From Pseudomonas cedrina subsp. fulgida (GTDB lineage Bacteria; Pseudomonadota; Gammaproteobacteria; Pseudomonadales; Pseudomonadaceae): a DNA stretch of 40,523 nt. The stretch's first letter is position 1; every line of letters begins with the position of its first letter. The notes under the pieces were generated by a model. That model saw nothing but the letters and a program-made list of their open reading frames with translations, searched no databases and was not told where the DNA came from. This document shows, in pieces, positions 1 to 12,179 of this stretch. The stretch lies in the NCBI GenBank assembly GCA_016937595.1, contig JAFHKH010000135.1, positions 1 to 40,523 on the forward strand. The letters run 5' to 3'. The translations under genes were made by a program, and so were the position numbers.

Positions 1-1547
1 GCATGTCGTCATCCACCAGGGCCAATGGGCCGTGCTTGAGTTCACCGGCCGGGTAGGCTTCGGCGTGGATGTAGGAGATCTCCTTGAGCTTGAGCGAGCC
101 CTCCATGGCCACCGGGTATTGCGCGCCACGACCGAGGAACAGGGTGTGGTTCTTGTCGGCGAACAGCTCGGCGACTTTTTCCACGACGCTGTCCATGGCC
201 AGGGCTTCACCCAAACGGGTTGGCAGGCGGCGCAGTTCTTCGACCAGGGTGGCTTCGACGCCTTCAGCCAGGGTGCCGCGCACCTGGCCCAGGGACAGAG
301 TGAGCAACAGCAGGCCGACCAACTGAGTGGTGAACGCCTTGGTGGAGGCCACGCCGATTTCGCGACCGGCCTGGGTCAGCAGGGTCAGGTCGGATTCACG
401 CACCAGCGAGCTGATACTCACGTTGCAGATGGCCAGGCTGGCCAGGAAGCCCAGTTCCTTGGCGTTGCGCAGGGCGGCCAGGGTGTCGGCGGTTTCGCCG
501 GACTGCGAGATGGTCACGAACAGGGTGTCGGGTTGCACCACCACCTTGCGGTAGCGGAACTCGCTGGCGACTTCGACCTGGCACGGGATGCCGGCCAGTT
601 CTTCCAGCCAGTAACGGGCAACCATGCCGGCGTGGTAGCTGGTGCCGCAGGCGACGATCTGCACATTGCGCACTTTGGCGAACAGTTCGGCGGCTTGCGG
701 GCCGAAGGCGTTGACCAGCACTTGGTTCTGGCTCAGGCGGCCTTCCAGGGTGCGTTGCACCACGGACGGTTGCTCATGGATTTCCTTGAGCATGAAGTGA
801 CGGTACTCGCCCTTGTCGGCGGCTTCGGCACCGTCGCGATATTGCACGGCTTCGCGTTCGACGGACTGACCGTTCACGTCCCAGATTTGCACGCTTTCGC
901 GGCGAATGTCGCGATATCGCCTTCTTCCAGGTACATGAAGCGGTCGGTCACCTGGCGCAGGGCCAGTTGGTCGGAAGCGAGGAAGTTTTCCCCCAGGCCC
1001 AGGCCGATCACCAACGGGCTGCCGCTGCGCGCGGCAACCACGCGGTCAGGCTGGCTGGCACTGACCACGGCCAGGCCATAGGCGCCGTGCAGTTCCTTGA
1101 CCGTGGCCTTGAGGGCAGTGGTCAAGTCGCTGTGGTCCTTGAGCTTGTGGTTGAGCAGGTGCGCGATGACTTCGGTATCGGTGTCCGAGGTGAAGACGTA
1201 GCCCTGGCCCTTGAGTTGCTCGCGCAGGGCTTCGTGGTTTTCGATGATGCCGTTGTGCACCACGGCCAGGTCACCGGAGAAGTGCGGGTGGGCGTTGCGC
1301 TCGCACGGCGCGCCGTGGGTGGCCCAGCGGGTGTGGGCGATACCGAGACGACCCACCAGCGGTTCACCGGCCAGCGCTTGCTCCAACTCGCTGACTTTGC
1401 CTGGTCGCGCATGCGCTCGAGCTTGCCGCCGTTGGTGAAGACGGCCACGCCAGCGCTGTCGTAACCGCGGTATTCCAGGCGCTTGAGGCCTTCGAGCAGG
1501 ATGGGGGTGATGTTGCGTTCAGCGACTGCGCCTACGATGCCACACAT
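1..1547 (-). CDS. glmS: Glutamine--fructose-6-phosphate aminotransferase (isomerizing), 3' end outside window, frame broken twice
   Basis: GlmS makes glucosamine-6-phosphate from fructose-6-phosphate and glutamine in the cytoplasm, the first step to UDP-GlcNAc for peptidoglycan and LPS. The start is the ATG at 1547, giving MCGIVG; Cys2 becomes the N-terminal nucleophile of the glutaminase domain after Met removal. The Shine-Dalgarno AGGAGA overlaps the stop of the upstream regulator gene. Glutaminase motifs (RWATHG, HNGIIEN) and sugar-isomerase motifs ([18 protein letters not shown]) are readable, and about 516 residues fall inside the window. The frame is broken near 1405-1407 (GCGCGACCA where GCGCCGACCA restores [12 protein letters not shown]) and near 909-911 (GCGACATT where GCGGACATT restores [11 protein letters not shown]). 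Each is loss of one base from a GG/CC pair. Translation by eye from 905 to 1 shows no further break. Because the gene is normally essential without external amino sugar, sequence error is more likely than a real pseudogene. Confidence 0.93.
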
Positions 1548-1557
1548 GGTGTTTCTC

Positions 1558-2325
1558 CTAGATGATTGCCGCGCATATCAGCGTAATGCCGCGGGCTTGG
1601 ATCTGGTCGCGGGCCTCAAGCGGCAGGCGATCATCGGTGATAAGGGTATGGACACTGCTCCAGGGCAGTTCCAGGTTGGGAATCTTGCGGCCGATCTTGT
1701 CGGATTCGACCATCACCACCACTTCACGGGCGACCTCGGCCATGACTCGGCTCAGGCCCAGCAGTTCGTTGAACGTGGTGGTACCGCGCTGTAGATCGAT
1801 GCCGTCGGCGCCAATGAACAGTTGATCAAAGTCATAGGAGCGCAGTACTTGCTCGGCGACCTGGCCCTGGAACGAGTCCGAATGTGGGTCCCAGGTACCG
1901 CCGGTCATCAACAGCACCGGCTCGTGTTCCAGCTCGCTCAGGGCGCGGGCCACGTTCAGGGAATTGGTCATCACCACCAGGCCAGGCTGGTGGCCCAGCT
2001 CGGGGATCATGGCGGCGGTAGTGCTGCCGCTGTCGATGATGATGCGCGCGTGTTCGCGAAGGCGCGTCACGGCGGCACGGGCGATCGCACGCTTGTAGGC
2101 GGAGATGGGTTGGGCGGCATCGCCCACCAATTCCTGAGGCATGGTGATCGCGCCACCGTAGCGACGCAGCAGCAGGCCGTTGCTTTCCAGGGCAGCCAGG
2201 TCCTTGCGGATAGTGACTTCCGAGGTTTCGAAACGCTTGGCCAATTCGTCCACGCTGACTTCGCCCTGTTCATTGAGCAAGGTCAGGATGTTGTGGCGTC
2301 GTTGGGGGGTATTTCGTTTCGACAT
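1558..2325 (-). CDS. glmR: DeoR-family transcriptional regulator upstream of glmS (GlmR type)
   Basis: This is a DNA-binding regulator of the DeoR/GlpR family, 255 residues from the chosen start. The N-terminal winged helix-turn-helix covers roughly residues 4-58 ([25 protein letters not shown], then SEVTIRKDL). The C-terminal sugar-phosphate sensing domain has the typical DSGSTT, MTGG and FIGADGI segments. An in-frame ATG lies 39 bases upstream at 2364. I prefer 2325 ([12 protein letters not shown]) because that is where family members begin and because a palindromic operator-like element lies between the two starts. The stop TAG is part of the glmS ribosome-binding site, so the two genes are probably cotranscribed. 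From memory, the orthologue in the same position in P. aeruginosa is named glmR. Control of glmS in response to an amino-sugar phosphate is inferred from context. Confidence 0.85.
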   Translation of the reverse strand: MSKRNTPQRRHNILTLLNEQGEVSVDELAKRFETSEVTIRKDLAALESNGLLLRRYGGAITMPQELVGDAAQPISAYKRAIARAAVTRLREHARIIIDSGSTTAAMIPELGHQPGLVVMTNSLNVARALSELEHEPVLLMTGGTWDPHSDSFQGQVAEQVLRSYDFDQLFIGADGIDLQRGTTTFNELLGLSRVMAEVAREVVVMVESDKIGRKIPNLELPWSSVHTLITDDRLPLEARDQIQARGITLICAAII

Positions 2326-2359
2326 GGTGATGATAAGTTTCGTTTCGAAAGATAACGAA
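2312..2359. promoter_or_regulatory. Candidate operator of the DeoR-type regulator
   Basis: The 11-mer TTTCGTTTCGA occurs twice, at 2312-2322 and 2338-2348, 26 bases apart. The second copy lies in an inverted arrangement, TTCGTT (2339-2344) N9 AACGAA (2354-2359), around the inner palindrome TTTCGAAA. DeoR/GlpR-type repressors commonly bind TTTCG-rich elements, so autoregulation is plausible. The element flanks the ATG at 2325, which supports that start over the one at 2364. Confidence 0.5.
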
Positions 2360-2429
2360 GGCAATCAAAACCTATTGGACGTAAATCGTCAAGCAAAGGA
2401 ATACGATTTTTGACATAACACTGAACAAA

Positions 2430-2520
2430 ATGTGGGAGCGGCTTGCTCGCGAATGCGGCGGATCAGTCAATAAATCTGTCGACTGACACTCCGTATTCGC
2501 GAGCAAGCCCGCTCCCACAT
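2430..2520. repeat. REP doublet (REPIN-like inverted repeat)
   Basis: Two arms of about 29-30 bases face each other: ATGTGGGAGCGGCTTGCTCG and onward at 2430-2458, and its near-perfect reverse complement at 2491-2520, separated by about 32 unrelated bases. This is the organisation of REP doublets in the P. fluorescens group, which are short non-autonomous repeats thought to be mobilised by RAYT transposases. No RAYT gene is visible here. The left arm has GCGG where the right arm implies GCGGG. The element lies between glmR and the end of glmU, and a related copy sits at 40447. Confidence 0.85.
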
Positions 2521-2553
2521 TGGGTATCCACTGTTAGTGAGGGTGTGGATAAC

Positions 2554-3921
2554 TCAGGTCTTGTTGATTTTGACCGGACGTTTCCAACCGTCGATGTTGC
2601 GTTGGCGGGCGCGGGCGACGGCAAGTTGTGCCTTATCCACATGCTGATTGATGGTTGAGCCCGCTGCGGTGCTGGCGCCATCCTCGAGGGTCACCGGGGC
2701 GACCAGCGAATTATTGGAGCCGATGAACACGTCCGCTCCGATGGTGGTCTGGTGCTTGTTGGCACCGTCGTAGTTGCACGTGATGGTACCTGCACCGACG
2801 TTGGTGCGCGCACCGACAGTGGCGTCACCCAGGTAGGTCAGGTGGCCGACCTTGGCCTCGTCACCCAACGTGGCGTTTTTCATTTCCACAAAATTGCCCA
2901 CGTGCGCCTTGACCCCTAGCACGCTACCCGGACGCAACCGCGCGAACGGCCCGGCATCACTGCCCTCGCCCATCACAGCGCCATCGATGTGGCTGTTGGC
3001 TTTAACCACCACACCTTTGCGCAAGGTGCTGTCCTTGATCACGCAGTTAGGACCAATCACCACGTCGTCTTCAATGATCACGCGGCCTTCGAGGATCACG
3101 TTGATATCGATCAGCACGTCGCGGCCGACGGTGACTTCGCCGCGCACATCGAAGCGCGCCGGGTCACGCAGGGTCACGCCCTGGGCCATCAGGCGACGAC
3201 CTTCACGCAGTTGGTAATGGCGTTCAAGCTCTGCAAGCTGCTTGCGGTCATTGGCGCCCTGCACTTCCATCGGGTCGTGAGGCTGTTCAGTGGCGACCAG
3301 CAGGCCATCGCTGACAGCCATCTCAATGACGTCAGTGAGGTAGTACTCGCCCTGGGCGTTGTTGTTGGACAGGCGGCTCATCCAGTCGGCGAGCTTGTTG
3401 GCAGGCACGGCCAGAATCCCTGTGTTGCCTTCGGTGATGGCGCGCTGGGCTTCGCTTGCGTCCTTGTGCTCAACGATGGCCGCGACCTTGCCATCGGCGT
3501 TACGCACAATGCGCCCGTAGCCGGTGGGGTCATCCAGTTCAACGGTGAGCAGGCCCATCTGGCCAGGCACCACATGCTTGAGCAGGCGTTGCAGGGTTTC
3601 CACTTCGATGAGCGGTACGTCGCCGTACAGGATCAGTACGGTGTCGGCGGTAATGAATGGCACGGCCTGCGCGGTGGCATGGCCGGTCCCGAGTTGTTTG
3701 TCCTGCAAGACGAAATTCAGGTCGTCAGCGGCCAGGCGCTCACGAACCACATCGGCACCGTGGCCGATCACCACATGGATGCGCTGTGGGTCGAGTTGCC
3801 GGGCGCTGTGGATAACATGGCCCAACATGGAATTGCCGGCAACCGGGTGCAGCACCTTGGGCAGGGCCGAACGCATGCGGGTGCCCTGGCCTGCGGCGAG
3901 AATAACGATTTCAAGAGACAT
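2554..3921 (-). CDS. glmU: Bifunctional N-acetylglucosamine-1-phosphate uridyltransferase / glucosamine-1-phosphate acetyltransferase
   Basis: GlmU carries out the last two steps of UDP-GlcNAc synthesis: acetylation of GlcN-1-P with acetyl-CoA, then uridylylation with UTP. At 455 residues it is full length for the family. The N-terminal nucleotidyltransferase domain starts with LAAGQGTRM (residues 8-16) and has the substrate-binding segments QLGTGHA and YGDVPL. From about residue 250 onward the protein consists of hexapeptide repeats (for example [33 protein letters not shown]) forming the left-handed beta-helix acetyltransferase domain. It lies downstream of the ATP synthase operon but behind that operon's terminator, so it probably has its own promoter in the 3922-4044 gap. 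Its neighbour glmS acts earlier in the same pathway. Confidence 0.97.
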   Translation of the reverse strand: MSLEIVILAAGQGTRMRSALPKVLHPVAGNSMLGHVIHSARQLDPQRIHVVIGHGADVVRERLAADDLNFVLQDKQLGTGHATAQAVPFITADTVLILYGDVPLIEVETLQRLLKHVVPGQMGLLTVELDDPTGYGRIVRNADGKVAAIVEHKDASEAQRAITEGNTGILAVPANKLADWMSRLSNNNAQGEYYLTDVIEMAVSDGLLVATEQPHDPMEVQGANDRKQLAELERHYQLREGRRLMAQGVTLRDPARFDVRGEVTVGRDVLIDINVILEGRVIIEDDVVIGPNCVIKDSTLRKGVVVKANSHIDGAVMGEGSDAGPFARLRPGSVLGVKAHVGNFVEMKNATLGDEAKVGHLTYLGDATVGARTNVGAGTITCNYDGANKHQTTIGADVFIGSNNSLVAPVTLEDGASTAAGSTINQHVDKAQLAVARARQRNIDGWKRPVKINKT

Positions 3922-3974
3922 GAATGGCTACCAATCCTGGGCGGTCCGGCTTCAGACCAGAGAAGTGTTTTGCA

Positions 3975-4010
3975 AAAAAAGAAAAAGGGTAGCCGAGGCT
4001 ACCCTTTTTA
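3975..4010 (-). terminator. Rho-independent terminator of the ATP synthase operon
   Basis: Read on the minus strand, a strong stem AAAAGGGTAGCC / GGCTACCCTTTTT with a short loop is followed by a T-rich tract. It lies directly after atpC and before glmU. Confidence 0.85.
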
Positions 4011-4044
4011 ATCAATCGCGCATTAAGCATGACGGCATCGCCGT

Positions 4045-4461
4045 TTACTTCTTGCGGATCTGCTGGAGCGTGCGCAGCTGAGCTGCAGCCTCGGCCAGAC
4101 GTACAGCAGCAGCGCTGTAGTCGAAGTCCGCACCCTTTTCGTTCAGGGCCTTCTCGGCAGCCTTGACGGCTTCCTGAGCGGAGGCTTCATCCAGGTCGCC
4201 AGCACGTTGCACGGTGTCGGCAAGTACCTTGACCATGTTCGGCTGAACCTCGAGGAAACCACCAGAGATGTAAAACACCTCCTTTTCCCCGCCTTGCTTG
4301 GTCAGAGTGATCGGACCTGGCTTCAAGCTGGTGATCAGCGGGGCATGACCCATGGCGATACCAAGATCACCCAGGTCGCCGTGCGCTGTTACAAACTCGA
4401 CCAGACCGGAGAAAATTTCCCCTTCCGCGCTGACGATATCGCAATGGACTGTCATAGCCAT
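4045..4461 (-). CDS. atpC: F1Fo ATP synthase epsilon subunit
   Basis: Epsilon is part of the central stalk of F1. It couples rotation of gamma to the c-ring and can inhibit ATP hydrolysis. The product is 138 residues, normal for the family. The N-terminal beta-sandwich (about residues 1-85) contains the conserved [21 protein letters not shown] segment, and the C-terminal helical hairpin is Ala/Glu-rich and ends in RKK. It is the last gene of the atpIBEFHAGDC operon, 44 bases after atpD, and is followed by a strong terminator. Confidence 0.96.
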   Translation of the reverse strand: MAMTVHCDIVSAEGEIFSGLVEFVTAHGDLGDLGIAMGHAPLITSLKPGPITLTKQGGEKEVFYISGGFLEVQPNMVKVLADTVQRAGDLDEASAQEAVKAAEKALNEKGADFDYSAAAVRLAEAAAQLRTLQQIRKK

Positions 4462-4505
4462 CTGATTGCCTCAACCTGATGAGCGCCCGTTTCCGGGCGC
4501 CTGGA

Positions 4506-5909
<1,404 letters not shown>

Positions 5910-6770
5910 TTAAACCGCGGCAGCGCCGCCGACGATTTCCGAGATCTCTTGGGTGATCGCAGCCTGACGCGCCTTGTTGTAGATCAGCTGCAAATCGCTG
6001 ATCAGATCACCGGCGTTATCGGTAGCGTTTTTCATCGCGATCATCCGCGCCGCTTGTTCAGCTGCGTTGTTCTCGACCACCGCCTGGTACACCTGCGACT
6101 CCACGTAGCGCACCATCAAGCCATCAAGCAGCTCTTTGGCGTCTGGTTCGTAGAGGTAGTCCCAGTGGTGCTTGAGTTCCTGATCCGGAGTCGCCACCAG
6201 TGGAATCAATTGCTCCACGGTTGGCTGCTGGGTCATGGTGTTGATGAATTTGTTGGATACCACGGACAGGCGGTCAATCCGGCCTTCCAGGTACGCATCC
6301 AGCATCACCTTCACACTGCCGATCAAATCATTGATCGACGGCTCTTCACCCAGGTGGCTGATAGCTGCAACGACGTTACCGCCGAAGTTGCGGAAAAAGG
6401 CCGCACCCTTGCTACCCACAACACACAGATCGATCTCGACGCCGTTTTCGCGGTTTACCGCCATGTCCTTGACCAGGGCCTTGAACAGGTTGGTATTCAG
6501 ACCACCGCACAAACCACGGTCACTGCTCACGACGACATAACCCACGCGCTTGACGGCGCGCTCGATCATGAAGGGATGGCGGTATTCCGGGTTGGCGTTG
6601 GCCAGATGCCCAATTACCTGGCGGATACGCTCCGCATAAGGACGGCTAGCAGCCATGCGCATTTGTGCCTTGCGCATTTTGCTGACCGCCACTTTTTCCA
6701 TGGCGCTGGTAATCTTTTGCGTGCTTTTGATGCTCGCAATCTTACTGCGAATCTCTTTTGCGCCTGCCAT
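5910..6770 (-). CDS. atpG: F1Fo ATP synthase gamma subunit
   Basis: Gamma is the rotating central shaft of F1. The product is 286 residues, normal length. The N-terminal helix [20 protein letters not shown] and the C-terminal helix with [15 protein letters not shown] form the conserved antiparallel coiled coil. The [16 protein letters not shown] motif lies in the central Rossmann-like part. The gap to atpA is 50 bases and the gap to atpD is 27 bases. Confidence 0.97.
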   Translation of the reverse strand: MAGAKEIRSKIASIKSTQKITSAMEKVAVSKMRKAQMRMAASRPYAERIRQVIGHLANANPEYRHPFMIERAVKRVGYVVVSSDRGLCGGLNTNLFKALVKDMAVNRENGVEIDLCVVGSKGAAFFRNFGGNVVAAISHLGEEPSINDLIGSVKVMLDAYLEGRIDRLSVVSNKFINTMTQQPTVEQLIPLVATPDQELKHHWDYLYEPDAKELLDGLMVRYVESQVYQAVVENNAAEQAARMIAMKNATDNAGDLISDLQLIYNKARQAAITQEISEIVGGAAAV

Positions 6771-6820
6771 GTAACACCTATCAGGTTAGCAAGCGGGAGC
6801 CTTGCGGCTCCCGCTGCGGC

Positions 6821-8365
6821 TTACCAGGTTTGGGTGGCCTTGAACTTCTCGATACCGGCTTTCATGCCAGCGTCGATATCGTCATTGAAGTCACCCTTCA
6901 CGTTGATCTTCGCCATCAATTCGGCGTGATCGCGGTTGAAGTAAGCAATCAGCGCTTGTTCAAAGCTGCCGACCTTGGCGATTTCAACGTCGGTCAGGAA
7001 CCCACGCTCAGCGGCATACAGCGACAACGCCATGTCAGCGATCGACATCGGGGCGTATTGCTTCTGCTTCATCAGCTCGGTAACGCGCTGACCATGCTCA
7101 AGTTGCTTACGGGTCGCTTCGTCCAGGTCAGAAGCGAACTGGGCGAATGCCGCCAGTTCACGGTACTGAGCCAGAGCGGTACGGATACCACCGGAGAGCT
7201 TCTTGATGATCTTGGTCTGAGCGGCACCACCCACACGGGATACCGAAACACCGGCGTTCACTGCAGGACGGATCCCGGAGTTGAACATCGCCGATTCCAG
7301 GAAGATCTGACCGTCGGTGATGGAAATCACGTTGGTCGGAACGAACGCGGAAACGTCGCCAGCCTGGGTTTCGATGATCGGCAGTGCGGTCAGGGAACCG
7401 GTTTTGCCGGTCACTGCGCCGTTGGTGAACTTCTCTACATACTCTTCCGAAACGCGGGATGCGCGCTCCAGCAGACGGGAGTGGAGATAGAACACATCGC
7501 CTGGGTAGGCTTCACGGCCTGGTGGACGGCGCAGCAGCAGGGAAATCTGGCGGTAAGCCACTGCTTGCTTGGACAGATCGTCATAAACGATCAGCGCGTC
7601 TTCACCGCGGTCGCGGAAGAATTCACCCATGGTGCAACCGGAGTACGGAGCCAGGAATTGCAGCGCAGGAGATTCCGAAGCACTGGCAGCCACGATGATC
7701 GTGTTGGCCAGGGCGCCGTTTTCTTCCAGCTTGCGAACCACGTTGGCAATGGTCGATTGCTTCTGACCAATGGCAACGTAGACGCAGAAAATGCCGCTGT
7801 TCTTCTGGTTGATGATCGCGTCGATCGCCAGGGCGGTTTTACCGATCTGACGGTCACCGATAATCAGCTCACGCTGGCCACGGCCGACCGGGATCATGGC
7901 ATCGACAGCCTTGTAGCCAGTCTGTACAGGCTGGTCTACCGACTTACGCCAGATCACGCCTGGAGCAACCTTCTCGACCGCGTCGGTCTCGGTGTTGCCC
8001 AGTGGACCTTTGCCGTCAACAGGGTTACCCAGTGCGTCGACAACGCGACCCAGCAGTTCCTTGCCAACCGGAACCTCCAGGATGCGGCCGGTGCACTTGG
8101 CGCTCATGCCTTCAGCCAGACTGGTGTACGCGCCCAATACAACGGCACCTACGGAGTCTTGCTCCAGGTTGAGGGCCATACCGTAGACGCCGCCCGGAAA
8201 CTCGATCATCTCGCCGTACATGACGTCGGCCAGACCGTGAATCCGCACGATGCCGTCAGATACGCTGACGACAGTGCCTTCGTTACGGGCTTGGGAGGTC
8301 ACATCGAGCTTGTCGATGCGGCCCTTGATAATTTCACTTATTTCGGAAGGATTGAGTTGCTGCAT
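6821..8365 (-). CDS. atpA: F1Fo ATP synthase alpha subunit
   Basis: This is the non-catalytic nucleotide-binding subunit of the F1 hexamer. The product is 514 residues, full length. The N-terminal segment [17 protein letters not shown] is typical of gammaproteobacterial alpha. The P-loop GDRQIGKT spans residues 170-177, Walker B is LIVYDDLSK, and the arginine-finger region follows [15 protein letters not shown]. It is flanked by atpH (21 bases) and atpG. Confidence 0.98.
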   Translation of the reverse strand: MQQLNPSEISEIIKGRIDKLDVTSQARNEGTVVSVSDGIVRIHGLADVMYGEMIEFPGGVYGMALNLEQDSVGAVVLGAYTSLAEGMSAKCTGRILEVPVGKELLGRVVDALGNPVDGKGPLGNTETDAVEKVAPGVIWRKSVDQPVQTGYKAVDAMIPVGRGQRELIIGDRQIGKTALAIDAIINQKNSGIFCVYVAIGQKQSTIANVVRKLEENGALANTIIVAASASESPALQFLAPYSGCTMGEFFRDRGEDALIVYDDLSKQAVAYRQISLLLRRPPGREAYPGDVFYLHSRLLERASRVSEEYVEKFTNGAVTGKTGSLTALPIIETQAGDVSAFVPTNVISITDGQIFLESAMFNSGIRPAVNAGVSVSRVGGAAQTKIIKKLSGGIRTALAQYRELAAFAQFASDLDEATRKQLEHGQRVTELMKQKQYAPMSIADMALSLYAAERGFLTDVEIAKVGSFEQALIAYFNRDHAELMAKINVKGDFNDDIDAGMKAGIEKFKATQTW

Positions 8366-8386
8366 TGCTCTGCTGCCCCTTCAAAC

Positions 8387-8923
8387 TCAAGATTTCAATG
8401 CTTCGGCAAGTTTCGCGATTTTGCCGCGAATCGAGCCATCGATAACCAGGTCGCCGGCGCGGATGACGACACCACCAATCAGGGATGCGTCCTCCGTAGC
8501 TTGCAGGCGCACTTCCCGATTGAGTCGTGCACTGAGAACCTTGGCGAGTTTGTCTTGCTGTTCTTGGTTCAATGCAAAAGCACTGGTCACTTCAACGTCT
8601 ACCGATTTCTCTGCTTCGGCCTTGTACAGGTCGAACAGAGCGGCAATCTCCGGCAGAAGCGGGAGACGGTCGTTTTCGGCAACGACATTGATGAAGTTCT
8701 GCACTTTCACATCAAACTTGTCGCCGCACACTTCAATAAAAGTGGCGGCCTTGTCTGCGCTCGTCAGGCGCGGGGCCTTGAGCACGCGCTGCATGGTGTC
8801 GTCTTGCGACACTGCTGCAGCCAGGCCGAGCATGGCTGACCAAGAGGCCAGCTGCTGGTGGGCCTGGGCGTGCTCGAAGGCTGCCTTAGCGTAAGGTCGG
8901 GCCAACGTGGTCAGTTCTGCCAT
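8387..8923 (-). CDS. atpH: F1Fo ATP synthase delta subunit
   Basis: Delta joins the top of the F1 hexamer to the b-subunit peripheral stalk. The product is 178 residues, normal length. The N-terminal six-helix domain begins [14 protein letters not shown], and the C-terminal signature is present as [23 protein letters not shown]. It follows atpF by 12 bases and is followed by atpA after 21 bases. Confidence 0.97.
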   Translation of the reverse strand: MAELTTLARPYAKAAFEHAQAHQQLASWSAMLGLAAAVSQDDTMQRVLKAPRLTSADKAATFIEVCGDKFDVKVQNFINVVAENDRLPLLPEIAALFDLYKAEAEKSVDVEVTSAFALNQEQQDKLAKVLSARLNREVRLQATEDASLIGGVVIRAGDLVIDGSIRGKIAKLAEALKS

Positions 8924-8935
8924 GATCGCCCTCGC

Positions 8936-9406
8936 TTAAATTTCAGCAGCCAGTTTGTTAACCAGCTCCGCGTGCGCGTTTTGATCGATTGTGGCACCCA
9001 GGATCTTCTCGGCACCGCCGACCGCCAGAGCACCCAGTTGGGCACGCAGCGCGTCTTTGACGCCGTTCAGTTCCTGTTCGATCTCGGCATGAGCCGAAGC
9101 CTTCACACGGTCAGCTTCGACGCGGGCTTTTTCAACAGCCTCTTCGACGATCTGGTTGCCGCGCTTCTTGGCTTGCTCAATGATTTCAGCTGCCTGTGCT
9201 TTAGCATCGCGCAGTTGATGACCCACTTTCTCTTGGGCCAACTCCAGGTCGCGAGCTGCACGGCTGGCAGCGTCCAAACCATCCGCGATCTTCTTCTGAC
9301 GTTCGTGCAAAGCCGCGATGACCGGAGGCCACACGAACTTCATGCAAAACACTACAAAAATGAAGAACGCAACGGATTGGCCAATCAGGGTTGCATTAAT
9401 GTTCAC
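8936..9406 (-). CDS. atpF: F1Fo ATP synthase b subunit
   Basis: The b subunit is the peripheral stalk. The product is 156 residues. One N-terminal membrane segment (about residues 5-25, [21 protein letters not shown]) is followed by a long charged Ala/Glu/Lys-rich helix that forms the parallel dimeric coiled coil. It lies between atpE and atpH. The atpE-atpF gap contains a short 7-bp hairpin (ACTCGAA/TTCGAGT, 9445-9460). Confidence 0.97.
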   Translation of the reverse strand: MNINATLIGQSVAFFIFVVFCMKFVWPPVIAALHERQKKIADGLDAASRAARDLELAQEKVGHQLRDAKAQAAEIIEQAKKRGNQIVEEAVEKARVEADRVKASAHAEIEQELNGVKDALRAQLGALAVGGAEKILGATIDQNAHAELVNKLAAEI

Positions 9407-9463
9407 GCCAACACCTCGCTCATTCGTTGTCCATCACCCCAATCAACTCGAAAATTCGAGTGA

Positions 9464-9736
<273 letters not shown>

Positions 9737-9808
9737 TTACGTCGTATGGTTTAGGTTTTTTAGATTTTAAAGCGGTAAAACAAATCGTTTCATAGCCCGC
9801 TAGGGCCC

Positions 9809-9831
9809 ACCTTCCCGTTTGAGCGGGAAGG
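9809..9831 (-). promoter_or_regulatory. Intra-operon hairpin between atpB and atpE
   Basis: CCTTCCCG (9810-9817) pairs with CGGGAAGG (9824-9831) around a six-base loop in the unusually long atpB-atpE spacer. There is no T-run, so it does not look like a terminator. It could act in mRNA processing or stability ahead of the c-subunit cistron, whose product is needed in many copies per complex. The function is inferred. Confidence 0.4.
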
Positions 9832-9855
9832 ACATCAGACTAGTCGAGACTGGTC

Positions 9856-11152
<1,297 letters not shown>

Positions 11153-11223
11153 TCTTGCTCCTCAATGGTCGGCTGCCGGAAATCAATAACTTGGCATAAT
11201 TTGTGCCGACAAAATGCGCGCAG

Positions 11224-11252
11224 AGTATAGGGGCGGTTCAGCCCCTATTCAA
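11224..11252 (-). promoter_or_regulatory. Sigma-70 promoter of the ATP synthase operon
   Basis: On the minus strand, TTGAAT (11252-11247) is followed by exactly 17 bases and then TATACT (11229-11224), upstream of atpI with no other gene between. The spacer carries an 8-bp inverted repeat, ATAGGGGC/GCCCCTAT (11227-11234 and 11241-11248), overlapping the edges of both hexamers. This could be an operator or could help terminate parB transcription. Confidence 0.65.
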
Positions 11253-11297
11253 CTGCCGGGTAGTGATTTCCGATCACGCGCTACATAAGCAAATGTT

Positions 11298-12170
11298 TCA
11301 GCGGATGTGGGCAAGGACGCCCTGAAGCTCATCGAGGGAGTTATACCCGATGACCAATTGGCCTTTACCTTTCTTGCCATGGCGAATTTGCACCGCAGAG
11401 CCCAGGCGCTCGGCAAGGCGCTGCTCCAGACGCGCGATATCCGGATCAGGTTTGGCGGCTTCGACCGGAGCAGGTTTACCGCTGAGCCACTGGCGAACCA
11501 GGGCCTCTGTCTGACGAACGGTCAGACCGCGTGCGACAACGTGTCGCGCCCCTTCAACCTGTTGATTTTCCGGCAAACCGAGCAAGGCTCGAGCGTGGCC
11601 CATCTCCAGGTCGCCATGGGACAACATGGTCTTGATGACTTCCGGCAAAGCGATCAGGCGCAGCAGGTTCGATACCGTCACGCGGGACTTACCCACAGCG
11701 TCGGCCACTTGTTGCTGCGTCAGCTGGAATTCCTGCTGCAAACGCTGCAAGGCAATCGCTTCTTCGACAGGGTTGAGGTCTTCGCGCTGGATGTTCTCGA
11801 TCAGCGCCATGGCGATGGCGGTTTCATCCGGCACATCGCGCACCATGGCCGGGATGGTCTCCTTGCCGGCCTGCTGGCTCGCGCGCCAGCGGCGTTCGCC
11901 GGCGATGATTTCAAAGCGGCCGCCACCGATGGGGCGCACCACGATCGGCTGCATCACGCCCTGAGCCTTGATCGAATTGGCCAGTTCTTCCAGTGCCTGG
12001 GGGTCCATGTCCCGGCGTGGCTGGTACTTGCCGCGCTGGATCAGGTCCAACGGCAGGTGTTGCAGCTCGCGCTCGTCGGCCTGCACCGCTTGTTCTTCAA
12101 GCGATGTGACGGTCGGACCACTCAACAGTGCATCCAGTCCACGTCCGAGACCTCGTTTCTTGACGGCCAT
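11298..12170 (-). CDS. parB: Chromosome-partitioning protein ParB
   Basis: ParB is the CTP-dependent clamp that loads at parS sites near the origin and guides chromosome segregation with ParA and SMC. The product is 290 residues. It starts MAVKKRGLGRGLDALLSG, the conserved ParA-interacting N-terminus. The nucleotide-binding region includes the GERRWRA box. The helix-turn-helix (LTQQQVADAVGKSRVTVSNLLRL) recognises parS. The C-terminal dimerisation domain ends in GYNSLDELQGVLAHI. It is immediately downstream of parA. Three matching parS sites are found within recF and beyond gyrB. Confidence 0.96.
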   Translation of the reverse strand: MAVKKRGLGRGLDALLSGPTVTSLEEQAVQADERELQHLPLDLIQRGKYQPRRDMDPQALEELANSIKAQGVMQPIVVRPIGGGRFEIIAGERRWRASQQAGKETIPAMVRDVPDETAIAMALIENIQREDLNPVEEAIALQRLQQEFQLTQQQVADAVGKSRVTVSNLLRLIALPEVIKTMLSHGDLEMGHARALLGLPENQQVEGARHVVARGLTVRQTEALVRQWLSGKPAPVEAAKPDPDIARLEQRLAERLGSAVQIRHGKKGKGQLVIGYNSLDELQGVLAHIR

Positions 12171-12179
12171 GGGGATTCC

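Noticed and set aside
1-1547. glmS as a decayed pseudogene
   Set aside because: Apart from two one-base deletions the sequence is fully conserved, with all motifs; decay would also leave substitutions and stops. The same error type recurs in three other genes.
11227-11248. Hairpin as a parB terminator
   Set aside because: The stem lies upstream of atpI and overlaps a 17-bp-spaced promoter; there is no T-run. It is also not downstream of parB, since both genes read leftward and parB ends at 11298 before it, so read-through into atpI remains possible but termination is unsupported.
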